A stretch of DNA of 64,000 nucleotides from Nitrospina sp052156635. Its GTDB lineage: Bacteria; Nitrospinota; Nitrospinia; Nitrospinales; Nitrospinaceae. Shown here one piece after another: positions 40,652 to 49,623 of this stretch. The translations under genes and the position numbers were made by a program. Where the stretch lies: positions 434,001 to 498,000 of the forward strand of contig NZ_JBQKUO010000001.1 in assembly GCF_052156635.1 (NCBI RefSeq). Reading direction: 5' to 3'. Below the pieces are notes generated by a model. That model was not told where the DNA came from and ran no database searches. It worked only from the letters and a program-made list of their open reading frames with translations. How positions within the stretch are numbered: the stretch's first letter is position 1; every line of letters begins with the position of its first letter.

Positions 40652-41593
40652 ATGATGAACCACTTTGCGTCGGTCGATATCGGCTCCAACACCATCCGTC
40701 TGCTCGTCATGCAGGTCAACGGACAGGGCGAGTTTCATGAAGTGGACTCGGAGCGTGCCATCACGCGTCTGGGCGAAGGCATCCATACCGAAAAAAAGCT
40801 CCTGCCGCACCGCATCGACCTTGCACTGGACACCCTCCGCGGATTTCAGGAGCGGTGCCGCAAGTACGGCGACGTGCCGATGAAACTCGTCGCCACCAGC
40901 GCCGTACGCGAAGCCGCGAACAAAGAGGACTTCGTGAACCGCGCGAAAGACGAACTGGGCCTCACGATCGACGTCATTCCATGGGAGGAAGAAGCACGGT
41001 TGACCCTGGCCGGGGTGTTCTGGAAACTGCCTGAAGACAACCGGCCGATGGTGACGTTCGACATCGGCGGCGGCAGTACCGAGTTCATCTATTCCCGGGG
41101 CCGCAAGGTGGAAGCGGTGGCGGGTACGTCTCTGGGGGTGGTTCGCCTGACGGAACGGTTTCTCACTCAGCACCCGGTGGCGGAAACCGAGTACCGGCCC
41201 CTGCGCGCTTTCCTGGCGGAAGAACTGGCCGACGTGTCGCGCAAACTGGGATCGCCGAAACCCGAAATTCTGGTGGGCACCGCGGGTACGGTGACGACCC
41301 TGGCCGCCATCCGCGACGATATCTACCCTTACGATCCGGAACGTATCCACGGCATGCACCTGCCGCTGGCGGACATCGAACGCCTGAACGGCGAATTGAA
41401 GGCAAAATCCATCGAAGAGCGTCGTAAAATCCGCACATTGGAGGAAGGACGCGAGGACCTCATCATCGCCGGCACCGCCATCCTGCTGGAAACCATGCAC
41501 ACCTTCGCCTGCGAAACCCTGACGGTCAGCGAATACAGCCTGCGGGAAGGGGTGCTGATCGACGCCTTCGGCGACCGGGCCGGCGGGGGTTGA
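40652..41593 (+). CDS. Ppx/GppA exopolyphosphatase family protein
   Basis: A 313-residue member of the Ppx/GppA family (actin-like ATPase fold): SVDIGSNTIRLLV (phosphate loop 1, about 7-19), LVATSAVREA, TFDIGGGSTEF (phosphate loop 2) and LVGTAGTVTTLA. Length fits the short form without the C-terminal HD-like domain. It hydrolyses polyphosphate or pppGpp; the two cannot be told apart here. It follows lptG closely. The ATG pair at 40652/40655 leaves the first codon uncertain. Confidence 0.9.
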   Translation: MMNHFASVDIGSNTIRLLVMQVNGQGEFHEVDSERAITRLGEGIHTEKKLLPHRIDLALDTLRGFQERCRKYGDVPMKLVATSAVREAANKEDFVNRAKDELGLTIDVIPWEEEARLTLAGVFWKLPEDNRPMVTFDIGGGSTEFIYSRGRKVEAVAGTSLGVVRLTERFLTQHPVAETEYRPLRAFLAEELADVSRKLGSPKPEILVGTAGTVTTLAAIRDDIYPYDPERIHGMHLPLADIERLNGELKAKSIEERRKIRTLEEGREDLIIAGTAILLETMHTFACETLTVSEYSLREGVLIDAFGDRAGGG

Positions 41594-41780
41594 GCGAGAG
41601 GAGCCCCCTGAATATCGGCCTGTGGATTATAAAAACGTCCTCCCTACGCCGCGGGGTAAAAAAAATTTGATAGGTTCCGGCGGTTCACGTTATAAAAGAG
41701 TATCCGGAGCCGAATCCCGTCATCACCATCCACAGCACAGCAGGTCACCCGTCCTGCCCGGTTTGCGCCCGGAGTTTGGG

Positions 41781-41809
41781 TTGACAAGCCACGGCCCATA
41801 GGCTAAGGT
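41781..41809 (+). promoter_or_regulatory. Promoter of ilvB
   Basis: TTGACA (41781-41786), 17 bases, TAAGGT (41804-41809). The leader to the ATG is only about 30 bases, so there is no room for a leader-peptide attenuator. The 250 bases upstream of ilvB hold no gene. Confidence 0.65.
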
Positions 41810-41847
41810 TTCAACTTATCTTATTAATTTTTAACATGTTATAAGCC

Positions 41848-43647
41848 ATGTCACGCACGCGTCCGTCCACAGCAAAAAAAGTCGTCAACATCGACCGAAA
41901 AAAAGATCTCGCCAGCCCGCCCATGAAGGGACGGGACATCCTCGTAAAGGCTCTGGAAAACGAGGGCGTGGACACGGTATTTGGCTATCCCGGTGGCGCG
42001 TCGATGGAAATCCACCAGGCACTGACGCTCACCAAGAAAATCCGTCACGTTCTGCCCCGCCACGAACAGGGTGGTTCGTTTGCCGCGGGCGGGTACGCGC
42101 GTGTGACGGGTCGGCCGGGCGTGTGCATCGCTACTTCCGGCCCCGGTGCCACCAACCTGTTGACCGGCATCATGGACGCAAAGATGGATTCCATTCCGCT
42201 TGTCGCCATCACAGGCCAGGTCCCGACGCCGGTGATCGGCAGCGACGCGTTTCAGGAAACGGACATCGTCGGCGCCTCGTTTCCTCTGGTCAAGCACAGC
42301 TACCTGGTGCAGGACATCAACGATATTCCGCAGATCATTCACGAAGCGTTTCACATCGCCTCCACGGGGCGCCCGGGTCCGGTGCTCGTGGACATCCCGA
42401 AAAACATCCAGCAACAGGAGACGATCCCGGATTTCAAGGTCGGGCTGGACGTTCCGGGTTACCGCCCGAACCTGAAGCCCGCGCCGCAACAGGTGAAGAA
42501 AGCCATGCACCTGCTCAAGGAGTCGCGGCGGCCCATCATCTACGCAGGCGGCGGCATCATCTCCGCGGAAGCTTCTGACGAACTGCGCAAGTTCGTCAAG
42601 AAGACCGGCATCCCCATCACCAACACGGTCATGGGGCTCGGCAGTTTCCCGATGGACGACCCGCTTTCGCTCCACATGCTCGGCATGCACGGCGCGGTGT
42701 ATGCGAATATCGCCATCAACCACGCCGACCTCGTCATCGCCCTTGGCGTGCGATTCGACGACCGGGTTACCGGAAAGCTTTCCGAATTCTGCCCGAACGC
42801 GAAGTTCATTCACGTGGACATCGATCCGTCGGAGATCAACAAGAACATCACCGTCGATGTTCCGATCCAGGGCGACGTCAAGCAGGCGCTCAAGATGATG
42901 GTCGAACTGGCGGAAAAGAAAAAGGACATCGGCCCCTGGCTGCAACAGGTCCAGGAGTGGAAACAGGAGTTTCCGCTGACGTACAAAATGAGCGACAAGG
43001 ACATCGTGCCCCAGCACGTGATCACCGAACTGCAACGCCTTGTCGGAGACGAGGCGATCGTCTCGGTCGGGGTCGGCCAGCACCAGATGTGGACGGCTCA
43101 GTTCTGGCGGTTCAAGCAACCCCGGCACTGGCTGTGTTCGTCCGGCCTCGGCGCGATGGGATTCGGCCTGCCCGCGGCAATGGGTGCGGCGGTGGCGCGG
43201 CCGGATGTGCCTGTCATCAACATCGACGGCGACGGTTCGTTCCTCATGAATATCCAGGAACTGCAGACCTGCAAGATCGAGAACATCCCGGTGAAAAGCG
43301 TTGTTCTCAACAACGCGCACCTCGGCATGGTGGCGCAGTGGGAAGACCGCTTCTACAAGTCCCTGCGGGGACACACGTACATCGGCGACGCCGATTTCGC
43401 GGAGATCGCCGACGCCTTCGGCATCAAAGGCGAGTCCATCCGCAAACCTGAGGAAGTGGAACCGGCCCTGAAGCGCATGTTGAAACACAAGGGACCCTAC
43501 GTGCTCGACGTCAAGTACCCGTACAACGACAAGAGCCACGGCCACGTCATCCCGATGATCCCGGGCGGCCACACGTACCTAGACACCATTCTCGACACGG
43601 ATACCAACCTGCGCGATTACTGGAAGAAAAAAGGGATCGACATTTAA
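41848..43647 (+). CDS. ilvB: Acetolactate synthase large subunit
   Basis: A 599-residue thiamine-diphosphate enzyme of valine, leucine and isoleucine synthesis. The first domain has VDTVFGYPGGA and the activating Glu in RHEQGGSFAAGGYAR; the FAD-region follows; the C-terminal domain has GDGSFLMNIQEL (about 463-474, metal and TPP site). A 25-residue basic N-terminal extension precedes the conserved MKGRDILVKALE; an ATG at 41923 is the alternative start. No ribosome binding site is obvious at either. The small subunit ilvN is not adjacent. Confidence 0.93.
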   Translation: MSRTRPSTAKKVVNIDRKKDLASPPMKGRDILVKALENEGVDTVFGYPGGASMEIHQALTLTKKIRHVLPRHEQGGSFAAGGYARVTGRPGVCIATSGPGATNLLTGIMDAKMDSIPLVAITGQVPTPVIGSDAFQETDIVGASFPLVKHSYLVQDINDIPQIIHEAFHIASTGRPGPVLVDIPKNIQQQETIPDFKVGLDVPGYRPNLKPAPQQVKKAMHLLKESRRPIIYAGGGIISAEASDELRKFVKKTGIPITNTVMGLGSFPMDDPLSLHMLGMHGAVYANIAINHADLVIALGVRFDDRVTGKLSEFCPNAKFIHVDIDPSEINKNITVDVPIQGDVKQALKMMVELAEKKKDIGPWLQQVQEWKQEFPLTYKMSDKDIVPQHVITELQRLVGDEAIVSVGVGQHQMWTAQFWRFKQPRHWLCSSGLGAMGFGLPAAMGAAVARPDVPVINIDGDGSFLMNIQELQTCKIENIPVKSVVLNNAHLGMVAQWEDRFYKSLRGHTYIGDADFAEIADAFGIKGESIRKPEEVEPALKRMLKHKGPYVLDVKYPYNDKSHGHVIPMIPGGHTYLDTILDTDTNLRDYWKKKGIDI

Positions 43648-43670
43648 GCCGCATCATCGATCAAAAAACA

Positions 43671-43704
43671 AAACCCCTTTCCCGGATCGGGAAAGGGGTT
43701 TTTT
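43671..43704. terminator. Bidirectional terminator between ilvB and the metallo-beta-lactamase gene
   Basis: A perfect 13-bp stem (43671-43683, AAACCCCTTTCCC, with 43689-43701), a 5-base loop and T run to 43704 on the plus strand. A-rich bases before the left arm give a U-rich run on the minus strand as well, serving both convergent genes. Confidence 0.9.
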
Positions 43705-43726
43705 ATTTCAGATCAGACTGCTCTTA

Positions 43727-44605
43727 TCAGGTTTCGCGTTTGGCTGTGTATTCGATGAACGCCCGGCGGATGTTCTCCTTTATCCTCTCGGTTTGCGCCC
43801 AGTCGCTGTACTTTTCCATCAGCCTCGCCGTCACGTTCTCGACCGTTTTGTTCAGATCGTATCCCTTGTCGAGTTCGCGATTGACATACTGCCGAAGAAG
43901 AATCAGGTAGTGCTTCGCCTGGATGATGATCTGCTTGCCGCCGGGACGCCCCTGACCGGGCACGATCAGTTCCGCATCCACGTCTTCCATCTCCTGAAGA
44001 GCGTCGATCCACGGATCGATGTAGCTGTCACGCGTGTCCGGAATGACCCGGTTGAAAACCAGCCCGCCGCCGATGATTGTCCGCCAGGTGGGGAGGTATA
44101 CATATAAATCCCCATCGGTGTGGCCCGGACCCGGATGCCGCAACTCAAGAAGGTACCCTCCCAACGTCAGCTCCACCTCCGTGTCGAACGCGAGGTTCGG
44201 GTAGGTCAGGTTTTTCAAACCTTCCAGTTCGGCCATGGTTTCCATGTTTTTCTGCGCTTTCAGGTGCGCGATGATGGAAGGACACTCCTTGAACGCCGAA
44301 TTGCCGAGCACGCTGTCCTTGTGATGATGCGTGTTCACCACGTGCGTGATGGGTTTGTCCGTTTTGCTGCGGATTTCGCCCAGCAGGTGTTGTCCGCCCT
44401 CCGCGGTCATCCGCGTGTCGATCACCATCACGCCCTGGTCGGTGATGATGAACGTCGCGTTCGCATCCGGCCCGCCTTCGGAATGAACCGTCCAGATATG
44501 CGGCAGGATCTCGATCGTTTTTTCCTGCGCTTCCACCACGCCGGCCCACGCCAGCCAGATTGCCAAAACCCAACCCGCTCGTTTCCCTGCCTTGCTTGCG
44601 ATCAT
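43727..44605 (-). CDS. Exported metallo-beta-lactamase-fold protein with altered metal site
   Basis: A 292-residue exported protein with a signal peptide (ending VVEAQEK). The MBL fold is clear: the metal motif reads NTHHHKDS (H93-x-H95-x-D97), where Ser98 replaces the usual sixth-position His, the later His is in GPGHTDGD, and the last conserved His of a PGHG motif is Gln in PGQGRPGG. At most one metal is likely bound, or the site has been repurposed. The ATG at 44605 follows GAAGGAC and is preferred over the open frame to 45184, a shadow of sspB. Function unknown. Confidence 0.8.
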   Translation of the reverse strand: MIASKAGKRAGWVLAIWLAWAGVVEAQEKTIEILPHIWTVHSEGGPDANATFIITDQGVMVIDTRMTAEGGQHLLGEIRSKTDKPITHVVNTHHHKDSVLGNSAFKECPSIIAHLKAQKNMETMAELEGLKNLTYPNLAFDTEVELTLGGYLLELRHPGPGHTDGDLYVYLPTWRTIIGGGLVFNRVIPDTRDSYIDPWIDALQEMEDVDAELIVPGQGRPGGKQIIIQAKHYLILLRQYVNRELDKGYDLNKTVENVTARLMEKYSDWAQTERIKENIRRAFIEYTAKRET

Positions 44606-44704
44606 GATTGTCCTTCTTTTGTATCTGATTGAACTTTCGTTGTGAACGCAAATGGTATCATGATCCGCTTTTCGCCGAAAAAAATTTGTGGTAACTTTGG
44701 GGCC

Positions 44705-45178
44705 ATGGAGACTCCTTCCCAGACCAAACAGGAAATGCTGAACCACCTGCTCAGCCAGGGCGACGCCATGGTGTGTCTCGATGCGCGCCAGCCGGATGTG
44801 GACGTGCCTAAACAGCACAAGCACAATCCCATGCTCAACCTGGTACTCAACCTGGGGTTCCGCCGCCCCATCGAAGCGGATGAAAACGGAATTTACGCCA
44901 CCCTGTCGTTCGGCGGCCGACCCCACAAGTGCATCATCCCCTTCACCTCCGTATGGGCCATGTATGACCCGCAAACCAACGAAGGCCAGGTGTGGGAAGA
45001 AAGCATCCCGCAGGACATCGACCTGATGGAGGAGATGAGCAAGGCAAAAAAACCGGACCCCACGCGGAAAACCACCATCCAGCCGCAAACCCGCGCCGCC
45101 GCCAAATCCGCTGAAAAAGACAAGGAAAGCGGCGAAAAACCGAAACGCGACCGCTCGCATTTGCGCGTCATCAAGTGA
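44705..45178 (+). CDS. sspB: ClpXP adaptor SspB
   Basis: A 157-residue adaptor that delivers ssrA-tagged proteins to ClpXP. MLNHLLSQGDAMVCLDARQPDVDVP (start) and LNLGFRRPIE, FGGRPHKCIIPFTSVWAMYD are the SspB fold. The last 55 residues are charged and disordered, ending with the short hydrophobic tail LRVIK that binds ClpX in known SspB proteins. The ATG at 44705 fits family starts; a GTG at 44642 would add 21 unlikely residues. Confidence 0.9.
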   Translation: METPSQTKQEMLNHLLSQGDAMVCLDARQPDVDVPKQHKHNPMLNLVLNLGFRRPIEADENGIYATLSFGGRPHKCIIPFTSVWAMYDPQTNEGQVWEESIPQDIDLMEEMSKAKKPDPTRKTTIQPQTRAAAKSAEKDKESGEKPKRDRSHLRVIK

Positions 45179-45279
45179 GAACACCCCCGCAATCGTGTGG
45201 GATGCCGCCTGACGGCCTGTAGGCCCCGGTTTTCAAGCAGTTGGCGGGGAATATTTGCTTGTACCCGCTGAATGAATGG

Positions 45280-45309
45280 TTTAAACTGCACTCCTTATTT
45301 TTATATAAT
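45280..45309 (+). promoter_or_regulatory. Likely promoter of the tRNA-His/tRNA-Arg unit
   Basis: TATAAT (45304-45309) is perfect; the -35 TTTAAA (45280-45285) at 18 bases is weak. Transcription would begin a few bases before tRNA-His. Confidence 0.45.
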
Positions 45310-45326
45310 ACCCTACAAGACACTAT

Positions 45327-45403
45327 GGTGGGCGTAGCTCAGCTGGTAGAGCACTGGATTGTGGCTCCAGTGGTCGCGGGTTCAAATCCCGTCGCTCACC
45401 CCA
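45327..45403 (+). tRNA. tRNA-His (GUG)
   Basis: Acceptor GUGGGCG pairs CGCUCAC (one G-U), the extra G(-1) is encoded opposite C73, and CCA is encoded. The anticodon loop UUGUGGC gives GUG. 77 nt with G(-1). Confidence 0.96.
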
Positions 45404-45412
45404 TTTTTTTCT

Positions 45413-45489
<77 letters not shown>

Positions 45490-45554
45490 ATTTGGTTCCA
45501 TCTTTCCGGACCCAGTCCAGACTGCCTCATAAGTGAGTGAGAAAGGAGTATCCC

Positions 45555-46223
45555 ATGCGCCATTTCATTGCATCCGTTCCCCGCGTTCTCGTTTACGGAT
45601 TCGCCTTGCCCCTGTTACTGACCGGGACGGTCACCTTCGCGTCGGCCAGCCCGGAAGAAGGCAGTAAAACCGAAGGCCACCCGAAATCGCCGCACGGCTA
45701 CACCCACGGGTCGCCGCATGGCAAATCCCCGCACGGTTCCGGTTACTCCGGCCACCACGGCAAGGAAGAAGGCAGTGGCAAGGGCTACGAACACGGCAAG
45801 GGTTACAGCCACGGTTCGAAAGGGTACGGACACGGCTACAAAGGCCATCACAAAAAAGGCCACGGCAAGTACGGTCATGGCGGCGGACACCACGGCGACC
45901 GCGATCCGTTCTCGCACCTGCTCAAGTTCGCCAAGCCGCTGGGTCTCACTGAAGACCAGTTGAAAACCATCAGCGACAAGCAGTTCGAATACCAGAAGAA
46001 AAGCGTGCAACTGCATGCCGAGCACCGCATCGCGCACATGGAACTGGAGAAACTGGTGCACAGCGGTGAGTTCGACGAGAGCGCCATCCGCAATGTTGGC
46101 GAACGCATGAAGACGGTGAAGGCGGCATCGATTCAGTTGATGATCGACGCGAAGATCACCCTGCTTCAGGTACTGACCGACGAACAGCGGAAGAAGATCG
46201 GCGGCCTGCACCACGGCGGCTGA
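45555..46223 (+). CDS. His/Gly-rich periplasmic protein with Spy/CpxP-like (LTxxQ) domain
   Basis: A 222-residue exported protein. Signal peptide to about 32 (ending TFASAS). Residues about 40-112 are very rich in His, Gly, Lys and Tyr (repeated S-P-H-G, G-Y-x-H-G and K-G-H), a likely metal-binding tail. The C-terminal 105 residues are helical with LTEDQ and LTDEQRKKI, the LTxxQ repeats of Spy/CpxP-type periplasmic chaperones and metal-resistance proteins. The ATG at 45555 follows AGGAG. It stands between two tRNA units. Confidence 0.75.
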   Translation: MRHFIASVPRVLVYGFALPLLLTGTVTFASASPEEGSKTEGHPKSPHGYTHGSPHGKSPHGSGYSGHHGKEEGSGKGYEHGKGYSHGSKGYGHGYKGHHKKGHGKYGHGGGHHGDRDPFSHLLKFAKPLGLTEDQLKTISDKQFEYQKKSVQLHAEHRIAHMELEKLVHSGEFDESAIRNVGERMKTVKAASIQLMIDAKITLLQVLTDEQRKKIGGLHHGG

Positions 46224-46287
46224 GTCCGGAAGCCCGGACGGGCAGCGGGGCACATCGCCCAAGTCGTGAACGACGCATGGCATTCAA

Positions 46288-46364
<77 letters not shown>

Positions 46365-46370
46365 GAAACG

Positions 46371-46407
46371 AAAAGGGATCACGGCAACACGCCGTGGTCC
46401 CTTTTGT
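46371..46407. terminator. Terminator after tRNA-Pro, probably bidirectional
   Basis: A 15-bp stem (46371-46385 with 46391-46405, one G-U) with a 5-base loop. The arms start with A4 and end with T4, so it can act for tRNA-Pro and for the convergent nitrilase-like gene. Confidence 0.8.
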
Positions 46408-46421
46408 AATTTGAAATGCGA

Positions 46422-47339
46422 TTAGATTTCGATCACGCGATCGTAGACGCCGGAGTACACGGTGAGGCCGGACTCCACACTGCGCGAATGCGGTACGGTG
46501 AAGCCGCCGCGGCGGGTCAGTTCCAGCATGCTCAAAAAATTGGGATGGCTGTCGTCATGGTACAGGTGATGCGAGGCATCCACCTGCCGCACGAGGTCGG
46601 CGTTGCCAAGGTTCGACACCGCACCTTCCGCCTGCCGGTAACTCTGCGTCACCGCCACCGTCAGGGGAACGTGCTGGTTCTTCGGTTTCTGGAAACAGTT
46701 GGCATAAAACGCCTGGCCGAACACGCCACACTTCACACAGGCTTCGATAAGCCGTCCCGCGACGCCCTCCGCACCGTTGCCGAAGTTCGCCGGACAGAAC
46801 AGCACGTCCGCCTGCAACTCTTCCGGCGGAAACAGTTTCAAAAGATACAGGTCGGAACAGATGAAAAACAGGGCCGAGTACGCCTGCCCTTCGTGACGCA
46901 GCACCACACGGTTAAGGTGCATGTACGGCTTGACGTTGATGATCGGCGACTTCTCATCCATCCAGTTCATCTCGAACGACTGGGGCGTCACCTTCGCCTG
47001 TGGCGCATGCGCTTTCCCATTGGCGGAAAACACGAACAGCGTGTTCGTGCGTTCGGCCGCCTCGCTGTAGGGCAAATCGTCCGCCGCGCGGTTGAGCGTG
47101 GTGATGAGCGTAACTTGCTTCTCCTTCGCCCAGCGGCAAAACGCGTCGTAGGCGATGTCCGATCCCTCCGCCGTGTACGCGGCGTACTCCGGAAACAGGA
47201 GGATGTCGCCGGCGTTTGCCGACTCCACCCTTCGCGCGATTTCTTTCAGTTGCCTGTCTTCCGCAGCCATGCCGAACGTGCACAGGTTTATCTCCAGCGG
47301 TCTGGTTTTCATTGATCTCGATTCCACGTGCGTGCCCAT
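46422..47339 (-). CDS. Carbon-nitrogen hydrolase (nitrilase superfamily)
   Basis: A 305-residue nitrilase-fold protein. The catalytic triad is visible as Glu in LLFPEYAAY, Lys in PQAKVTPQ and Cys in FFICSDLY. It would hydrolyse an amide or nitrile; nothing indicates the substrate. The ATG at 47339 is one base after the acyl-CoA dehydrogenase stop, with AGGA upstream; a second ATG at 47312 (MKTRPLEIN) fits the fold's first strand. It is last of a five-gene minus-strand set with acyl-CoA enzymes. Confidence 0.8.
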   Translation of the reverse strand: MGTHVESRSMKTRPLEINLCTFGMAAEDRQLKEIARRVESANAGDILLFPEYAAYTAEGSDIAYDAFCRWAKEKQVTLITTLNRAADDLPYSEAAERTNTLFVFSANGKAHAPQAKVTPQSFEMNWMDEKSPIINVKPYMHLNRVVLRHEGQAYSALFFICSDLYLLKLFPPEELQADVLFCPANFGNGAEGVAGRLIEACVKCGVFGQAFYANCFQKPKNQHVPLTVAVTQSYRQAEGAVSNLGNADLVRQVDASHHLYHDDSHPNFLSMLELTRRGGFTVPHSRSVESGLTVYSGVYDRVIEI

Positions 47340-47340
47340 A

Positions 47341-48699
47341 TCAGTCCTGCAATCCTTTCCGCGCCTTGTAACGTTTCACTTCCATGCGCGACAGCGTGTT
47401 CTCCAGAACCTCCGGCACCGCCTCGCCGAAGTAATAGAGCCACGAGTCGAGGTAATGCTTCATCGCGCGGTTTTCCTTGACCACGGAACTTGCTCCCCAT
47501 ATTTGAATGAGGTAATTGCACGCCTTCTGCGCCACCGCCGCGGCTTTCAGCTTGGCGCTGTTGGCGGCGACGACATAACGCGAAAGCAGGTCGCCGTCGC
47601 TGGAATTTTTGTCGTACTGGTCCTTCATCCACGCCGCGCGGTAGGTCATGCCGCGCGCCGCATCGATTTCCGTCGACAACTCGGCGACTTTCGCTTTGGT
47701 GCGGTCGTATTCGATGAGGTGCCGCCCGGCGGTCTTCTTGCCTTCGATGGCCACCTCCAGGTATTCCTCGAACGCGCGTTGCGCCAGGCCCGTCGCCAGC
47801 GCGGCGATGGTGATGCGGCCGGAGTTCAGCATGCGCATGGCGTAGTCCATTCCGAACCCTTCCTGCCCCACCATGTGGTCGAGCGGCAGTTTGACTTCGT
47901 TGAACACGATCTCGCCGAAAGACGAGTTTTCCACCACGTACTTTTCGAATACCTGTCCCGTGCGGCATCCTTCCTGCGCGCGCTCGACCAGAAACAGGCT
48001 GACCCCGTGGCGCGGGTCCTTCGACGTGCGCGCGAACACGCCGAACACCGTCGCCGACTCGGCGTTGGTGATCCAGAACTTGTTGCCCGTCAGCGAATAC
48101 TCACCGCCGTCGCCGTTCAGCACCGCGCGCGTCGCCATTTCCTGCATGATGTTCGACCCCGACGCCGACGCCTCGGTGAGACAGAACGCTGCCAGGTGCT
48201 CGCCGGAGACCAGCGCTTCCAGCATGCTCCGACCGTAATCGGACAGGCGTCCGGCGTGATAATTGAATTTCAACCCTTCCGCTACCGTGTTGGAGATGGC
48301 GTAGCGCACGCCGATGCTGGGCGACGCCTTGCCCAGCGTTTCCAGAAACGCGATGAACAGGGGGAACGGGAGGTCGAGTCCGCCGAGCTCTTCCGCAAAC
48401 GGCATGGCGGTGAGGCCGGACTCCATAATCTGCTGGAACACGTTGTCCGGCACCTTGCGTTTGGACCGCGCCTTCTCGTACACCGCTTCCACCGCGTTTT
48501 TATCGAGCGTGTCCTGCGCCAGCAATTGCGAGCGGAATTCCTGCAGGGGATTGGCGGCGCGTGCCACCTCCGTTGCCATCTCCGCCGGAAGCACACGCTC
48601 CTCCACCAGTTTGCCAAACGCGTCGAGCATCTCCAGATGCGTTTCGTCCCCGTACATCATGGTCAACAGATCTTTCTGCGCACTGACGGCGTAGCTCAT
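47341..48699 (-). CDS. Acyl-CoA dehydrogenase
   Basis: A 452-residue flavoenzyme that makes the 2,3-double bond of acyl-CoA. CLTEASASGSN and FWITNAESATVFGVFA are the two FAD/substrate signatures, and YDRTKAKVAEL with IWGASSVVKENRAMKHYLDS are the C-terminal FAD and active regions. The usual E/G catalytic base position cannot be fixed by eye. It is 30-60 residues longer than short-chain types, with an N-terminal extension of about 65 residues. A gap of 3 bases to the hydroxyacyl-CoA dehydrogenase gene suggests co-translation. Confidence 0.9.
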   Translation of the reverse strand: MSYAVSAQKDLLTMMYGDETHLEMLDAFGKLVEERVLPAEMATEVARAANPLQEFRSQLLAQDTLDKNAVEAVYEKARSKRKVPDNVFQQIMESGLTAMPFAEELGGLDLPFPLFIAFLETLGKASPSIGVRYAISNTVAEGLKFNYHAGRLSDYGRSMLEALVSGEHLAAFCLTEASASGSNIMQEMATRAVLNGDGGEYSLTGNKFWITNAESATVFGVFARTSKDPRHGVSLFLVERAQEGCRTGQVFEKYVVENSSFGEIVFNEVKLPLDHMVGQEGFGMDYAMRMLNSGRITIAALATGLAQRAFEEYLEVAIEGKKTAGRHLIEYDRTKAKVAELSTEIDAARGMTYRAAWMKDQYDKNSSDGDLLSRYVVAANSAKLKAAAVAQKACNYLIQIWGASSVVKENRAMKHYLDSWLYYFGEAVPEVLENTLSRMEVKRYKARKGLQD

Positions 48700-48702
48700 G
48701 GA

Positions 48703-49605
48703 TCACCCCGCATTTCGAAACTCCAGCACTCCGGGATTGACGCGCTGGATCGTGTTGCCCTGCCATTCATAGAATCCAGCAGACGTTTTCCTGCCGAATA
48801 GACCCGCCTCCACCAGCCGGGAGAGCAACGGCGCCGGGCGAAACCGTTCGCCGTGTTCTCTCTGCATCACCGATAGAATGTGATGCGTCGTATCGTTGCC
48901 GATGGTATCCGACAGGGCCAGTGGCCCCATCGGATGGTTGAGACAGGCCACCCCTCCGCGGTCTATATCTTCGATCGAGGCCGTGCCCTCACCCACCAGC
49001 GCTACGGCCTCGTTGATCATCGGCATCAAAATGCGGTTGACCACAAACCCCGCGCGGTCTTTCGACACCACGACCTCTTTACCCAAATGCCCGGCCAGTT
49101 CCCTTGCGGCGGCGAAGGTGCCGTCGGAAGTCAGCAGGCCGCGAACAATCTCCAAACCCGGCATGAGGAACGGCGGGTTCATGAAATGGAACCCGATCAC
49201 GTTTTCCGGGTGACGCGCCACCGCCGCCAACTCGGTGATAGGAATGGACGAGGTGTTCGACGCCAGGATGGTGGTTGGCGAGGCGATATCGCCCAACCCC
49301 TCGAAAAGGATTTTCTTCTCACCCTCGTCTTCCACCACCGCTTCAATGATGAACTCCGCGTCGCTGAACTCCTTGAGCCCCTTGGCCCCGATCACGCGGC
49401 CGAGTGTGTTCTTCATCTGTTCACTCGTGATTTTGTTCAAGGCCACGGATTTTTCCAATCTTCCGCGAATGGCGTCCATTCCTTTCTCGATTTGCCTCGG
49501 TGCGGCATCGTGGAGCAGGACGCCCAGGCCGGCCTCTGCCAGCACCTGGGCGATGCCGCTTCCCATCTGCCCCGCTCCCACAACGCCCACAATTTTGGGA
49601 ATCAT
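48703..49605 (-). CDS. 3-hydroxyacyl-CoA (3-hydroxybutyryl-CoA) dehydrogenase
   Basis: A 300-residue NAD-dependent dehydrogenase. GVVGAGQMGSGIAQVLA (about 6-22) is the dinucleotide loop; ASNTSSIPIT and the catalytic His region in VIGFHFMNPP, and GFVVNRILMPMINEA follow. The size matches 3-hydroxybutyryl-CoA dehydrogenases (Hbd/PaaH). It turns 3-hydroxyacyl-CoA into 3-oxoacyl-CoA. Neighbours are the acyl-CoA dehydrogenase after it and a DUF35-like and thiolase-like pair before it. Confidence 0.93.
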   Translation of the reverse strand: MIPKIVGVVGAGQMGSGIAQVLAEAGLGVLLHDAAPRQIEKGMDAIRGRLEKSVALNKITSEQMKNTLGRVIGAKGLKEFSDAEFIIEAVVEDEGEKKILFEGLGDIASPTTILASNTSSIPITELAAVARHPENVIGFHFMNPPFLMPGLEIVRGLLTSDGTFAAARELAGHLGKEVVVSKDRAGFVVNRILMPMINEAVALVGEGTASIEDIDRGGVACLNHPMGPLALSDTIGNDTTHHILSVMQREHGERFRPAPLLSRLVEAGLFGRKTSAGFYEWQGNTIQRVNPGVLEFRNAG

Positions 49606-49623
49606 CGCTTCGACCTCACAGTC

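Noticed and set aside
41594..41847. An attenuator with leader peptide before ilvB
   Set aside because: The promoter at 41781 leaves only about 30 bases of leader and there is no Val/Leu-rich ORF.
43727..45184. A longer reading of the metallo-beta-lactamase gene (485 codons)
   Set aside because: The extra N-terminus lies over sspB in the opposite direction and lacks a signal peptide; the ATG at 44605 has a ribosome binding site and a signal peptide.
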